NCBI GenBank assembly: GCA_019802505.1
Contig: JAFMOC010000083.1
Location: forward strand, 1,086,501-1,150,500
Direction: 5' to 3'
From: Corydoras sp. C115
Lineage: Eukaryota; Chordata; Actinopteri; Siluriformes; Callichthyidae
DNA: 64,000 nucleotides
Below, piece by piece: positions 1 to 12,600 of the stretch. A program made the position numbers and the translations under genes. How positions within the stretch are numbered: the stretch's first letter is position 1; each line of letters starts with the position of its first letter. The notes beneath the pieces are model-generated. The model saw nothing but the letters and a program-made list of their open reading frames with translations. It was not told the DNA's origin and did not search any database.

Positions 1-17
1 TTGAACACATACAAACA

Positions 18-95
<78 letters not shown>

Positions 96-96
96 C
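1..96. repeat. (CA)n microsatellite with short (TA)n end
   Basis: Nearly pure AC dinucleotides from about 19 to 86, broken once, then ATATATATAC. The 72-codon open frame over it is an artefact. Confidence 0.95.
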
Positions 97-1848
97 ATAC
101 AGTGCTTGGACACCCTCACTGTCAAAATACAATCAAGACTAAAAGACTCTGCACTCTGTTTGCCAGATCCAGAGAATAATGGAAGGATTGTGAATTTAGA
201 GAGAAGAAAGAGAAGCTGAAACAGATCGTTCCAAATTTAAGTATGAATCATGCTGAGACTGGGATTGGATTTTATAAGAAGATCAACACTTTTGTATTTC
301 CATAGCAGATCAGGAACAGTCCTCCACCGAAAATATTTTGAAAGGTGTTGCTTTGTATTTTTTAATATATTTATATATATGGTACATACACTGACATTAA
401 AGCACTGTTCTCCTACAAGTCTTATATAACTTGTATATATGACTTCATATAAGAAACAATTGAAAATTCACAGTACTTACCCTAATAGTGCTTTATTGGG
501 AAAATGGCTACAGTTTAAACTTGGTTAAAACATGGACTCACATCTTAAGGTCCTCTCAGCAATCCCATCTGCCTCTTCAACTGAGAATTTAAAGCTCACA
601 TCAGCTTGTAGCAATTACTTCTAAATTGAAAACGTGCAATGCTATTGCTTTGCCATGCTTCATGTTCCAATATCAGTTAAATTTTTGGCACATCACATTT
701 ACTCACATTAGTGCTCCTGTTATGAACAACCACAAAATATAATTTTGGGGGGGTTTTCTCAGACAGCATTGAAAAAAATTATATAAGAAACATGGCCCAC
801 ATTAGAATTACATTACATCGTATAATCGCATTATTTTTTTATTAATTTGATGTTCAAAAAAGATGATGTTCAAAGTACTGATGTTCAAATGTTCAGATTG
901 TATTAAAAATAAATAAATAAATAGCTTGATGCTACTGTTTTTTTATGCAGATTTGTTTGCTATTACAAATAATTCTTTAAACCTCATACTTTAAACGTTT
1001 TATGTAATTTTAAGTGATAGATCCATGAATAACAAAATACATTGAAATTCCGCAATTATAGTACAGCACTTGAAAACATAAGGCCAGTTTGCCTTGGGAT
1101 CTCTGTATCAGCTCAATGAATCCTTTGTGTGACTAATTGAGGGAAACTGGCAAAACATCTGCAGAAGAAATACAAACATTTGAAATCTCCTCAAGAATGT
1201 TGTAGAAATGAGGAACTTTTAGACTCTGAGGGGTCAAGGCTTGACAGGAACTATGTCTCATTATTAACTATTCTGTTTTAGGAACTATGAAAGAATCCAG
1301 TAGCCCTAAACACATCTTTAGAATATCAAAATATCTGCTTACAGGCATACTTCCAAACCTGTGGCTGGGGTGGGGGGGAAGAAATCTGAAAGAAGTCCAT
1401 TGTTTAACATCAGTGCAGATAAGAATCATAGAGTAAGTGGATTTAATGCGCAGAATGAGGACACTGAGTCTGATGAAGAGGAAGAGATAACTGATGCCAT
1501 AATTGAAAAGGTTTAATAATGTCTTGAATAAAACATAACAAACAAAAAGTGCACACTGAACAATTTTTTGAATTGTATTTATTTTAATTTAAGTGTAAAT
1601 GCTTATAGAGAGTATTATTAGCGCCCAGCAGCAGATATTTGTAGAAATTTTTCATGGTAAGTTATTTTGTCTCATGGTTAGAAAATACTGAATACAGACA
1701 ATCACTGGTTCCCGAAGCCCATAATGATATCACTGGATGGTTTTTTTTTGAAGCAGAAAAAATCTGAATTTTGACTTTTCCTTTACTGTTTAACAACCTT
1801 TTAATTTACTGTAAAATAGTAGTTTTTAATAAAAACAATATCAAATCA
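97..1848. other. AT-rich noncoding stretch
   Basis: No gene, repeat family or regulatory site recognised. It contains only short A/T runs such as (AAAT)n near 906-922. Confidence 0.6.
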
Positions 1849-2200
1849 GAGGGCGGCACAGTGGCTTAGTGGTTAGCACGTTTGCTTCTCAGCACTAGGG
1901 ATTACCATTTCAAATCCCAATCTGGGTGGAGTTTCCATGTTCTCCCCGTGTCCACGTGGGTTTCCTCCAGGTTTTCCGGTTTCCTCCCAGAGTCCAAAAA
2001 CATGGATTAAGATCAATTGAATTCTCCAAATTACCCCATATAGAGTGTGTATGTGTGTGTGTGAGTGTGTGCCCAGTAATAGATTGGAACCCTGTCCTGG
2101 GTGTATTTGCCCAGCACACGAAACATTTTCCCCTGGATGGGCACGAGGAACCCCACTGCGACCCTAATAGAGGATAAAGCGGGAGATAATGAATGGATGG
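1849..2200 (+). repeat. tRNA-derived SINE (GGCGGCACGG family), full length
   Basis: The head is GGGCGGCACAGTGGCTTAGT with a pol III A-box-like segment and a degraded B box (TTTCAAATCCC). The body is GTTCTCCCCGTGTCC...TTTCCTCC and the tail ends GATAATGAATGGATGG. Target-site duplication AATATCAAATCA flanks it at 1837-1848 and 2201-2212, showing retroposition. It resembles the DANA/Mermaid type of fish SINE. Confidence 0.88.
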
Positions 2201-2212
2201 AATATCAAATCA

Positions 2213-2684
2213 ATTAATTGACTAGTCCAGTGGGCACCCAATATTTTTCAGAAACACAGTATTGTATCAACACTAAGCTTGCAAAGGATGTGCTCCATGA
2301 TGACTTTCCCAATGAGACCCCTCTTACAAAGCAATAGGCAGTGAGCTAGTGGTTAAAAGGTTGAAAGGTATTGAGAACATGGTAGCACATACAGATGCAA
2401 TACATATTAAAATCAGCCCAGTGTACCCCTTGAAAGTAACATAACTTGCAGGTTTTAATAGTAACAGCTTTATGATTTTGGCCATTTTACTCAACTTGCT
2501 TCATTTTCATCCCTTCATCAGTTCATTAGAACATCAGTTCATTAGAAGCTGATGTTTTAAAAAGATGGAATACATTTTCCTTCTTCTATTTTGAAACAAT
2601 GCACTAAATATACAAATATTCAACTTGAATGTTCTTTTCCCATCCTTCATACACACTTTTTAATCATCTCAGAGGTAAAACCCC
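2213..2684. other. noncoding, nothing recognised
   Basis: AT-rich spacer between two SINE copies. An ACATCAGTTCATTAGAA-like motif is repeated near 2517-2550. Confidence 0.5.
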
Positions 2685-3086
2685 ATGCCTATCCAGACGA
2701 AAACTTTTCGGGCACTGAGCAGACACACCCAGGATAGGGCGCCACTCTCAAGTATTCAAGTATTCAAGTATTTTTATTTGTCATTCCACAATAACAAGTT
2801 CCATACAGTATATGTGAAACGAGACGGCGTTCCCCAGGAACAAGGTGCTACAAATAACAGCTACTACACAACCAACATAAAGTGCACGTGTGCAAACACA
2901 AGGATCACAATAAATACACAATCTATTGCTGGGCACACACAGACATAGACACAAGCTGTGTGGGAGGAAAACCTGAAAGAAACCATGTGGACACGGGGAG
3001 AACATGGAAACTCCACCCAGATTGGGATTCAAACCTGAGATTCAAATCTCCAGCACTACGAGGTGAACATGCTAACAGCTAAAGCA
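2685..3086 (-). repeat. SINE copy (minus) split by a nested insertion
   Basis: The left part (2685-2748) matches the SINE 3' body (GCAGACACACCCAGGATAGG). The right part (2920-3086) resumes with ATTGCTGGGCACACACAGAC through CCACCCAGATTGGGATTCAAA. About 170 bp of unrelated repeat lies between. Confidence 0.8.
2749..2919. repeat. nested interspersed repeat inside a SINE
   Basis: Begins with CAAGTATT in tandem (three copies), then TTTATTTGTCATTCC and a segment GAAACGAGACGGCGTTCCCC that I recognise as part of a widespread fish repeat. Its class is uncertain. It interrupts the SINE at the CCAATCTATCGCTGG region and is therefore younger. Confidence 0.6.
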
Positions 3087-3089
3087 TGC

Positions 3090-4552
3090 TGTACAAACAC
3101 ATTTTTTTATATTAAAAACCTAACAATCAAATAGCCAATAAACAATTGAGATTTGATTTATACTGTTAAAATCACCATAATCTGCAAATGGTTATTTGCA
3201 CCCATTTAAATTTTATCTAGTAATTCACTAAGATTTATTAATTGTTAATTAAATAGTGTTGAATATTTTACCTATTTTACTGCTTAAGACTTATATTTAT
3301 CGAAAATAGCAGTAATTAATTAATTTCTTAGAAATTAGAACATGTTCATTTACTGGAGTTTAAGTGCTAAGTACTGTATGCAGTTGTGCTAATACCATTT
3401 TAGGTTGTCTATCAGACTTGAAGAAAGTATGGATGACTAATATAATCATAATAAACATAAACTGAACCATTTCCACACACATATGATTTCATTTGAGAAA
3501 CGTACTGTCCACTGAAGAAGAAGAATGGACAGAATAAACAAACCATAAATGCAACAAACGGAGATAGTTCAGAATGGGTGTTTTTTCTGTCATATTTATA
3601 TACAAAGACTGATGTGAATGTGCCAGTTAACACATCTTGCATCTATTGGATTTGGCTGTTGTATGCTGAAGTATGTTCTGTGGCTGTTCCTTCCATGCTT
3701 TTTCTTCTTTTTTTTTGAAGTGTGTGTGTGTGTGTGCACGATCTTGCATGTGTGCATGCTTAAAACTGGAATATATTACGAAGTAAGTTCTAATAAGGAT
3801 TTAGAGATTTTGCTAAGAACATGTACCTTCACATCTATGGATGGTTCTGATTCTCCATAATGACAACAGCATGAAAGGAAGTGATGCCTTATAACTAGTT
3901 GCTTCTTCATTACTACAAAAGCGTAAACTAAAGGCAAAGCTTTACCATTCATCATCAAAAAACTGTTTTGTGGTCTCCCCTAAATGTTGGACAATGACAA
4001 ATAGCTGTGGTTGACAACGAAAATGTGTTTAATCATAATCCGAAACGTGTGTGGTACACTTAAAAACCTTCTTTAAAAAGTTCACTCCTCAGTTTTGCAG
4101 CTTGCTGTTCAAATTGTAAATTAATACAATTTTATTGAAGCAACATAACTCGCAATAACAAATAAAAGCCAAATGCTAAAATAGTGTGTTTTCACATTAT
4201 ATTTTATTACAGGGGTTTAAAAATAGCCAAGTACATTTAGGAATCATTGTAACAAAAGAAAGAGAAGGAAAAACAATCAAACTTTAATTAACTGAAATGT
4301 GAAATTGTAAAAAGAAATAAAATGTTATTTACAGAAATAAAACTAACTATTAACATGTAGTCGCATGGCACTCAATAAAAATACCCCTCAAGTGCTTCTG
4401 TGTTTATTAATTATATCTAAATGCAATAATGGTAATATTGGTAACAGAATAATTACATAAACATAAAACCATATAAACATAAAAATAAAAATTGTTTACA
4501 ATATTACTGCCATTCAAAGTAATTCTAAATAAAACAATATTTGTCAACAAAC
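3090..4552. other. AT-rich noncoding stretch downstream of cyp26b1
   Basis: Strongly AT-rich, with no coding or repeat family recognised except a short (GT)n at about 3721-3738. Its right part could still belong to a long cyp26b1 3' UTR. Confidence 0.5.
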
Positions 4553-6309
4553 TTTATTTATACTAGAACTCTATTCTGAAATATAATAAAAATAACACTT
4601 AAAATAATATTTTATTACAATAATATTAATAGTAATAATATTACGTTATTATACAATGCAAACAGGCATTAATGATGGCTTTCTAAAACTATTTTCCAAA
4701 TTTTCTTTGCTCAGTCACTTCATGTTGAACAAGCAAAATGAACTACTACTGTAGCTAACTACTTTCTGTTAGAAAGCGGTATATTTGAAGCAGCAGACTT
4801 TAATTAAATCCATTCATTAATACCAGATACAGAAAGATCAGTGGCATGTTTTTTAAAAAAAAATCCTTCTCATGTTGTGTGGAAAAAGAAATATAAGTCC
4901 TCCTTCGGATTTCCTGTTTCACCAGAGCGTCCTAGTGTCCCTCTTTCTTTTTTTTTTTTACTGAGTCACATAATTCCTGTAAAGTGGCATTAAAGAGCTT
5001 TAAACTGACAAATAACCAACCCGATGACAAATCTGAAATCTCCTTCTCCTTAATTAACATTAAAAACAAAAGAAAAGGAAAGAAAAGAAAAATCAAGCAG
5101 CAGGAAAGAAGCACAGTTAGCACATTCAGCAGAAAACTGTTTGAAAACTCTGCTTCGGTATATGAATATTAACCCGAAACTCACTCAAGCAGCAAATATG
5201 GTGGCTCACAACATCCGCATCCTATAGTGTTGATCAAATCCCTGTTTACATCGTAGGATTTGACCTTGCTGTTTGAATGATTTCTTTCTTTTAATATAGC
5301 TTGTTTAAAATATCCCATGGCCATTCAATCACATGTACAGCCTCTCAACAAAACCTGATGATATACAGTATAATATCAAAGACACATAGTAAGAATCTGA
5401 TATTACATCTGCCAAAAAAGTACATTAAAAAAGAAGGTGAAAAAAGAAAGAAAAAGTATAAAATGATAAAAACACAGGTTGAGTGTTTTCACGTTCTTTC
5501 CTTCTGCCACACATTCTAACACAACAAATCATATGTATTCTGCTTAACAGAAGAATATAATAACAAATTGTAACTTATGTGCAAGTAGAGATACATAAAA
5601 GTACTGGGTTAGTCCGGACACTTATTTTAATTAACATACACACCTGAGTAATAACCATATTCTTTCATTCTTTATACACCCCATGGTTTTCTACATTCTA
5701 AAAAGCCTGAATTGTCATACAATCCTTCCAGCATCCATACTAAATGTACAAACACATATAAGCACTTGTTTGCCTACATACATGTATGTAACAGATTAGT
5801 ACATTGACAAAGACACAATACACACGCACACATGCACACACAATTAACCCTGAAAGATACACCTGTACTGAACCTCTTTTGTTAAGACATAATAAAAATT
5901 AAAACGAATGTCCATACTTATAGTTGGCCACTTTTCTTGCCCATACCCTGTGACATCTAAGTAACTGGACATATATGACCTTCCTTAATTGTTTTTTTTT
6001 TTTTTGGAAATCTCTGTCCTACTTAAACATTCAGAACAACAGCATCTTTTTTTATCATTTTTTGTGCCCCCCTCTCACAGCATCACTTATGGTCTTAGCC
6101 TTACTTTAGGATTTTTAGTAAGATTTTTTACATTTTCATAGAAAAACTAAGGTAAACTGTACATTTTTGGCTGATGAAAAATGACATCTTGAGAATTACA
6201 AAGAAGTGTGCCTCTCTCTAACTGTTTAAATCTGACCTCTTGAAAGGGCATGCTAACAGTATCTTTGACATATTTCATTTGTCCACTTCCTCCGGTCGTC
6301 TCTACCCAC
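4553..6309 (-). other. cyp26b1: presumed cyp26b1 3' UTR, end not defined
   Basis: Noncoding sequence immediately after the cyp26b1 stop. It is largely free of recognisable interspersed repeats and rich in T runs. Possible poly(A) signals (AATAAA on the minus strand, read as TTTATT) occur at 4553-4558 and again near 4398, 4203 and 4134. An ATTAAA occurs near 5291. The true end cannot be fixed from sequence alone. Confidence 0.45.
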
Positions 6310-6702
6310 TTACACGGTGGCACCTAGCATTTCATCGGACTTAGCCATAATCTGGTTCTGATTGGAGTCCAGGCCGAAGAATTTGACACGCAGGCCATCA
6401 GTGGGGTGGACCACAGGGACCGAGATGAGACGTGGAAACGTCCGTGTGGCCAACTCAAAGCGGCTTCCACCAGCCAGCTCCACGGCTAGCAGCTTAAGGA
6501 AGAGCATGGCCAGCTGCTTGCCTAAGCATGAGCGCACGCCACCTCCAAATGGCAAGTAGTGAAAGCGTCCCTCGCGGTCTTCACTACGCTCTGGACTGAA
6601 ACGATCAGGGTCAAAGGCCGCCACATCTTTGAAGACAGCCGAGGTGTCATGGGTATCTCGAATGCTGTACATGACACTCCAGCCTTTGGGAATTTGTAAA
6701 CC
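6310..6702 (-). CDS. cyp26b1: cyp26b1 exon 6, residues 382-511 and stop
   Basis: The acceptor is TCACATAG|GGTTTACAA at 6703/6702. The exon encodes GLQIPKGWSVMYSIRDTHDT, the heme loop FGGGVRSCLGKQLA (Cys440) and the C-terminus ending GATV. The stop TAA is at 6312-6310. Length and end agree with vertebrate CYP26B1. Confidence 0.96.
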   Translation of the reverse strand, partial: GLQIPKGWSVMYSIRDTHDTSAVFKDVAAFDPDRFSPERSEDREGRFHYLPFGGGVRSCLGKQLAMLFLKLLAVELAGGSRFELATRTFPRLISVPVVHPTDGLRVKFFGLDSNQNQIMAKSDEMLGATV

Positions 6703-9086
6703 CTATGTGAGAAAACAAAGAACAAAGTATTAATTTATTATAAATTAATTTGATGATGTGCGTAACATAAGTTATTTAAGTCGTAACATAATTTAAATGT
6801 TTATTGCAGTATAAACTGTTCTGCATCTGCAAAAATATTTAATTTGCAGTAACTCACGTACACAAACCCCATAAGACTTATAACTTTTGTAAAATCACTT
6901 GATCTTTAACAGCTTTCCAATATTTTTTAATTAAATATTTTCAAATATATATATATATTCTTGGCAGCACGGTGGCGTAGTGGTTAGCACGTTTGCTTCT
7001 CAGCGCTGGGGAATCCAGGTTTGAATCTAGGTGGAGTTTCCATGTTCTCCCCGTGTCAGTGAATGATTAAGCAAAAGATAATGAAAGAATGAATGTATTA
7101 ATATATATTCTTGAGGTGTGATACTTTATTTATAAATATCATGCCCTTAACTATTAACAGGAATGCATCACTGGGCACATACACTTACACACACACAATA
7201 TGTAAGGGCAATTTAGATATGGGCAATTTAGAGCCAGTTCAACTTAAATCCATGTTTTGGACTGTGAGAGGACATCGGAGAAAGCCCACACAGAAATGGG
7301 GAGAAGATGGAATATATTTCATATTCTAGAACAGGAAACAAACCTTGATCCCCAGATATGAGAGGCTGATGTACTAACCACTACACCACTGTGCCACCAC
7401 TAATAAGAACAAACAGGTTGTTAGTCAACCTATATACTTGTTTTTGGGCTGACCTTAATATCAGTGTACCTGCCAGTATGTGTTCCACCCCAGAGCAGAT
7501 TTTCTATTAATTTTCTACCTATGAGTTTGTAACAAGCGACCATCAAGCACACTGACATATTAAGCACCAAGCTCTTAAATTGTGACTTTGTGTTGAATAT
7601 GTAGACTTGGAAAATAAATGACTAAAACTTACATCTAGTTCAAAGGTCTGCATTGCAACTCGGTAACCCCCAGACACAGGTGCATAGAGACGCAACACCT
7701 CCTTTATGACACAATCCAGGTATTTGAGGTTGTAAATACTATTAAGCTGCAGTTCTCCCTGGCACAGGCAGCCGTCGTGCAGTAAGCCACAGCTGCGCAG
7801 CTCCTCACGTAGCTTCTCCAGCACAGCAGGGTGCAACAATAATTGCATGACCAGAGATGTGCTGGCACTGGCCGTGGTGGCAAAAGCGGCAAAAATCAGC
7901 TCAATTGTGGACTCCTGGGAAGATAAAGCAAGTTAGTGATGACAGGTGACATGTTGAAATGTAATATTAATACTGTAGTACTGTAAATAGAATCTTAATG
8001 CCTTCTTTGAGCAGGTCATGATCTAATGGCCTGTGTTTGTTACATCATCCAGTTTTTCACTTTACTTTACTAATGCTTTACTGCCATCACACAGAGGTCA
8101 TATTTTGCTTTGTTTTAATTAAATGCATTGGAACTAGTGCTGACAGACCTGTGGGACCCACCCATCTGTCAAAGTATGAAGTCTCATGAAATATGACTCC
8201 CTTCCAGGGTGACAACAAAATGACAACGCATACACAATCAAAATATAACTAAAGCAACTTTTGTATTAATTCTTTAAAATACACTTAAAGATTTGAACCA
8301 TAATTATAGACCAGTATTGCTGTTATTGGATATAAATGCTGAACAATAAAAAAAAATACGCGGGGGCCCATTCAGCGGAGAATGAACACACACACACACA
8401 CACACACACTATAGCTATATAGGGGCAATTTTGCAGCCAATTTAACTTAAAATTGAACTTAAATCCATGTTTTTGGGCTGTGGGAAAAGAGCGAAGAACC
8501 CAAAGAAGGCCCACATGGACACAGGGAGAACATGAAAACCAGACAGATTTAAGGATGAACTGTATTAGTTTTAATCCACGCAGTCAGAACTGACAACTGA
8601 GAGTTTGGGCTCAGCTGGTGCAAGTGAATTTTACCCCAGCGGCCACACCAATGTGGAAAAGCCAATGCAGCAGTGTTTGGCACAGAAGAATATGGGAAAG
8701 TGACATGGATTAATGCCTGGTTCAAGGCAGGAGAGTGGGGTGTAAGACACAGGAATAGAGAAGGGTATGTGTTCCTGGGTGATGCACAAAAGTATGCACA
8801 TCTGATTGTCATTATCAAACTAAAAGGAATAAGTGAAGTAGGAAGAGTAGGTTTACACTCATCTCTCATGTTGAATGTGGGTGGGGTAACACCGCTGGGA
8901 ATGGTGCTACCTCTGTTGGATTTGAAGTGGTGCGTCCAGCCTGTAGAGTTATCATGGGAGCAAAAAATAGAGAACCCACATTTCCGTGGTTGCAGAACCT
9001 GAACTTTTTTTTAGATGCAGGGCTATATCCCCTGGGGAATTATAAAGTGGACTGGAAAGGAGTTCAAGGAGTTCAAGTTCAAAGAC

Positions 9087-9117
<31 letters not shown>

Positions 9118-9570
9118 GAGGTAAGTCAGAAAAGCATGCTGATTAAGGTTTCTGAACCCAAATTAATGTCACCAGCCTGCTGAATTTCTAATGAGAAAGC
9201 ACCAGAACTTGACTACTAGATGGGGTTGTGATTTTAGAGTGCTACCTAGATGAGTATGTGTGTACAGTGTTTTAGTCCTGTTTTATTTTTGCTTTAGTAT
9301 TTTATTACACAGATTAAGGCTGTGGTTTTGGGAAGCTTTGGAAGGCCCAGCCCACAATCACACTCCACACCACCATCATCATTTCTGTCGATACTGGCTG
9401 CTTTGTTGGACGGGATGTTGGTTTCAGGTTGGAATATCAACCTGGAGCCGACAGGGAATAGATGTAATAATAGAGTCAGATTTGTGGATGAGATTTGGTA
9501 ACATGATGTTTGTATGTGTTAATTGTCTTTGAGACTGTGCAGAAAATATAAGAGCAGTAAGGTTTGAGAA

Positions 9571-9608
<38 letters not shown>

Positions 9609-12600
9609 GAGAGAGAAAGAGGGAGAGAGAGAGAGAGAGAAAGAACCTCAGCTTTAGAATATAAGTTCAGCACAAAAAATGAGATGCCAACTGAAAATGA
9701 TTATTTTCGATTTTTTGGTGTGTCAGCAGTTTTACCAGCCAGCTTAACTGCTAAACTTTATTTTCTAAAAATCTAAATTTGGTTCTGGCAAATCCTTTCT
9801 CCAGTTCTCACTGTGTCCGGCAGACATGTTAGTTATAGTTATATAAAGTTATATAAAGCAAGTCTAAAAAAATGTTTCATGCAGGAAAATGGGGAAGAGT
9901 TCATCAATTTGGAACAAACACCATTGAAAATGACTTTATATGAACAGCTCTCTCCCCAAATTTGCTAAGATCTTAGCAATTGATTTTTAAAGCCTCAGGT
10001 GACTCCACATTAAAAAACAGAGTGTAAGTGGAATTTACTGAATGAAATGAACTCTACCGAAAAACATTATTCGAAAACACAAGTCATAGCTCCACCCACA
10101 AATGCATGTTAAAACTTCACCATGCAAAGAAGAAACCACATATTAATGAGATCCAGAAATGCCACCTACTTCTCTGGGTCTAAACTCATTTATGGTGGAC
10201 TGAGTTACAGTGGAAAGTTGTCCTGTGGTCTGATTAATAAAATGTTTTTTTTTTTTTCCATATTGAAAGGCATGGATAATGCATCCCTTGTGCTAAAGAA
10301 AAGAGTGGTAAAGGCACTTCATACTTTTGTGAGTAATACTTTGAATTTGATCTACCCTAGTCTGTAGTTTTTATGCCTCCAATGTAGAGCTTTTAAAAGA
10401 TGCTGCTGGCCATTCCCTTTTAATGCACTCGCATGCCCATTGCAGGTGAATGGTCATGTAAAAATGCTTTTATCAGAGCATTCTCAAAATAAAATCCATC
10501 AACTGTACAAAAATTATGTAAGGATAGATATTTACATGAAATTCCATAATAATGCCAAACCACATTTTGCAAAAACCGTCACCCAATGGCTAAATATTAA
10601 ACTAAAAATAAAATGAAATCAAATACAACCCTGAATTGTTGATCAACTTGTATCAATTATATCCATATCAGTATAGCTATTAGTCTAGCTATTTCTGTGT
10701 TATCATGATATTGTCTCTTTTTTATGTATAGCTTCAATTTCTTCAAATTCAAAATAGGTATGTTATTTAAAAAAATTAACTCGTTTTAACATTTGATACT
10801 GTGTGTTATTATTAATGAAACATAGGGTTTTCACTACATGTACATAAAGACCTTTTTTGGAAATGGGGTGACGCACATTTCACTACTGATATTTAAAGGA
10901 AAGACAAAGATGAAGCTCAAGAAAATTAAAATCCAAGCTACATTTATGCACAATATTCTTATGTTAATTTCAGTATGCATTTCACACCTATACCACCTTC
11001 TTCCTAATTTTCCACCTGCTACTCCTACCTCTCCTGGCTATACATGTTCTAATGCTCCTGAGTACCAGCACCTGGTGCTAGTTTGTCCTTACTTGCTTCA
11101 CCGATTTCCTGTGATCTGCCAATAACACCCTCTTTCTGTGTTCCTGCCACTAGTTTTAGTTGTGGAGTGTACTGTTTTTATTTATCCTCAATTGTTAAAT
11201 CCCCTCTTAATTATTAAACCGCAAAGTGACAGTGAATTAATATGTTTGAAAACATATTTATATAATTTTACTATCACAACTCTCATTAACTTAATAGCAC
11301 TCAGACCTTTTACATATTAGGTGTAAAAACCCATTACCTGTGTTGATCCATAAACAGTGATTACTTAAATGTCCATGTGTAATACTTAACAGGTTGACCT
11401 CAAATGACCAAAATGTCAGAACTGTTAAGACAATAATACTACAATGGGTGTGGTAACTGAGTGATTAAGGTGTTGGACTATCAATCTGAAGGTTGTGGGT
11501 TGAAATCCCAAGGCCCATAACCCGCATTGCTCCGGGGGGCTCTGTGTAGCTGAACCTATGCTCTAACCCCAACTATCAAGCTGGGATACTTGTAAGTCGC
11601 TTTGGATAGAAGTATCTGCTAAATAACCAAATGTACTGTAATGTAATGTACTTAACAAAAAAAATATCTGAAAATGCTTAATTTAGTGTCCAAAACAGCT
11701 GTCACAACAAATATGATTAATGTACAAAGTTACAGCAGCAAGAGACAGTAGAATATTTGCAAAGAGCAACAACATTTTCTGTAATAACAACCTGAACATC
11801 TGTAATGGACCCACAATTCAACCCAACAAGCTATAAATATGTGGCAATGGAGACCAACGACTTGTAGTACAAATTCTAATATAATAATTTGGAATTTCTT
11901 TATTTCCCATTTAGACATAGATATAGTTAAGATCATTTAAGCATAAATTAGATTGGTGCCCTGTCCTGTGCCCCCCCCCCATGATGTCCATTAATCCAAG
12001 TTGTCAATAAGCAGAAATGTAAAAAGGCATAAGATAAGCATTATGCTTCTAGATTAAGAGATTAATATGATATGGTATTAACCTTAAGCTCCTGCATATT
12101 CAGCTCTGTTCCATTCTCTTTGGCACTTTCAAGAAGAACATCCAGCGCATCCATATAGTCCTTTCCTTGTGTACACAGTGGTTTCTCCCTGATGGCTTGC
12201 TCTATGGCCTTCTGAAGTATGTCTCTTGCACGAATGCCCTACGCATATCACATAATAAAAAGGTAAATAAAAATGCACATTATTAAATTAAAATTCAATT
12301 AAGGAAGCATTCTGATGTTTGCAGCAGTCTTTCACCTTTCTATACCCACTAAAAGGCAGGTCAATGGGTAGTGAAAAAACATTGTCCACAAATTCCTGGA
12401 ATGTCTGGAAAAGGTGGCACAGCTCTTCATCCGAAACACGGAAACCGAGGAGTACACGAATAGCCATCTGAAAGGACAGGTGCTGAGACTCCCGGTACAC
12501 GTTGATGGGTTCAGTGTTGGAGCTCCAAACACGCAGCGTCTCCTGAATCACGCGTTGGATCTTAGGCAAGTAGTTCTCCAGAGCTTCATGGCTGAAGACC

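Larger units (their letters stand above)
6703..7632 (-). other. cyp26b1: cyp26b1 intron 5
   Basis: 930 bp, GT-AG. It holds two facing fragments of the GGCGGCACGG SINE (about 6963-7095 plus, 7165-7398 minus). No other conserved feature was seen. Confidence 0.9.
7915..12082 (-). other. cyp26b1: cyp26b1 intron 4
   Basis: 4.2 kb. It contains a degenerate SINE copy near 8.4 kb, a (TCTG)n tract, a (GA)n tract, a decayed DNA-transposon-like repeat at about 10.08-10.83 kb and a tRNA-like SINE at about 11.44-11.64 kb. The stretch 8555-9540 is somewhat less AT-rich and has chance ORFs up to about 109 codons that I do not recognise. Confidence 0.9.

Noticed and set aside
8549..9118. Overlapping open frames of 63-109 codons in intron 4
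   Set aside because: No recognisable domain, no splice context and frames on both strands; most likely chance in a less AT-rich stretch.
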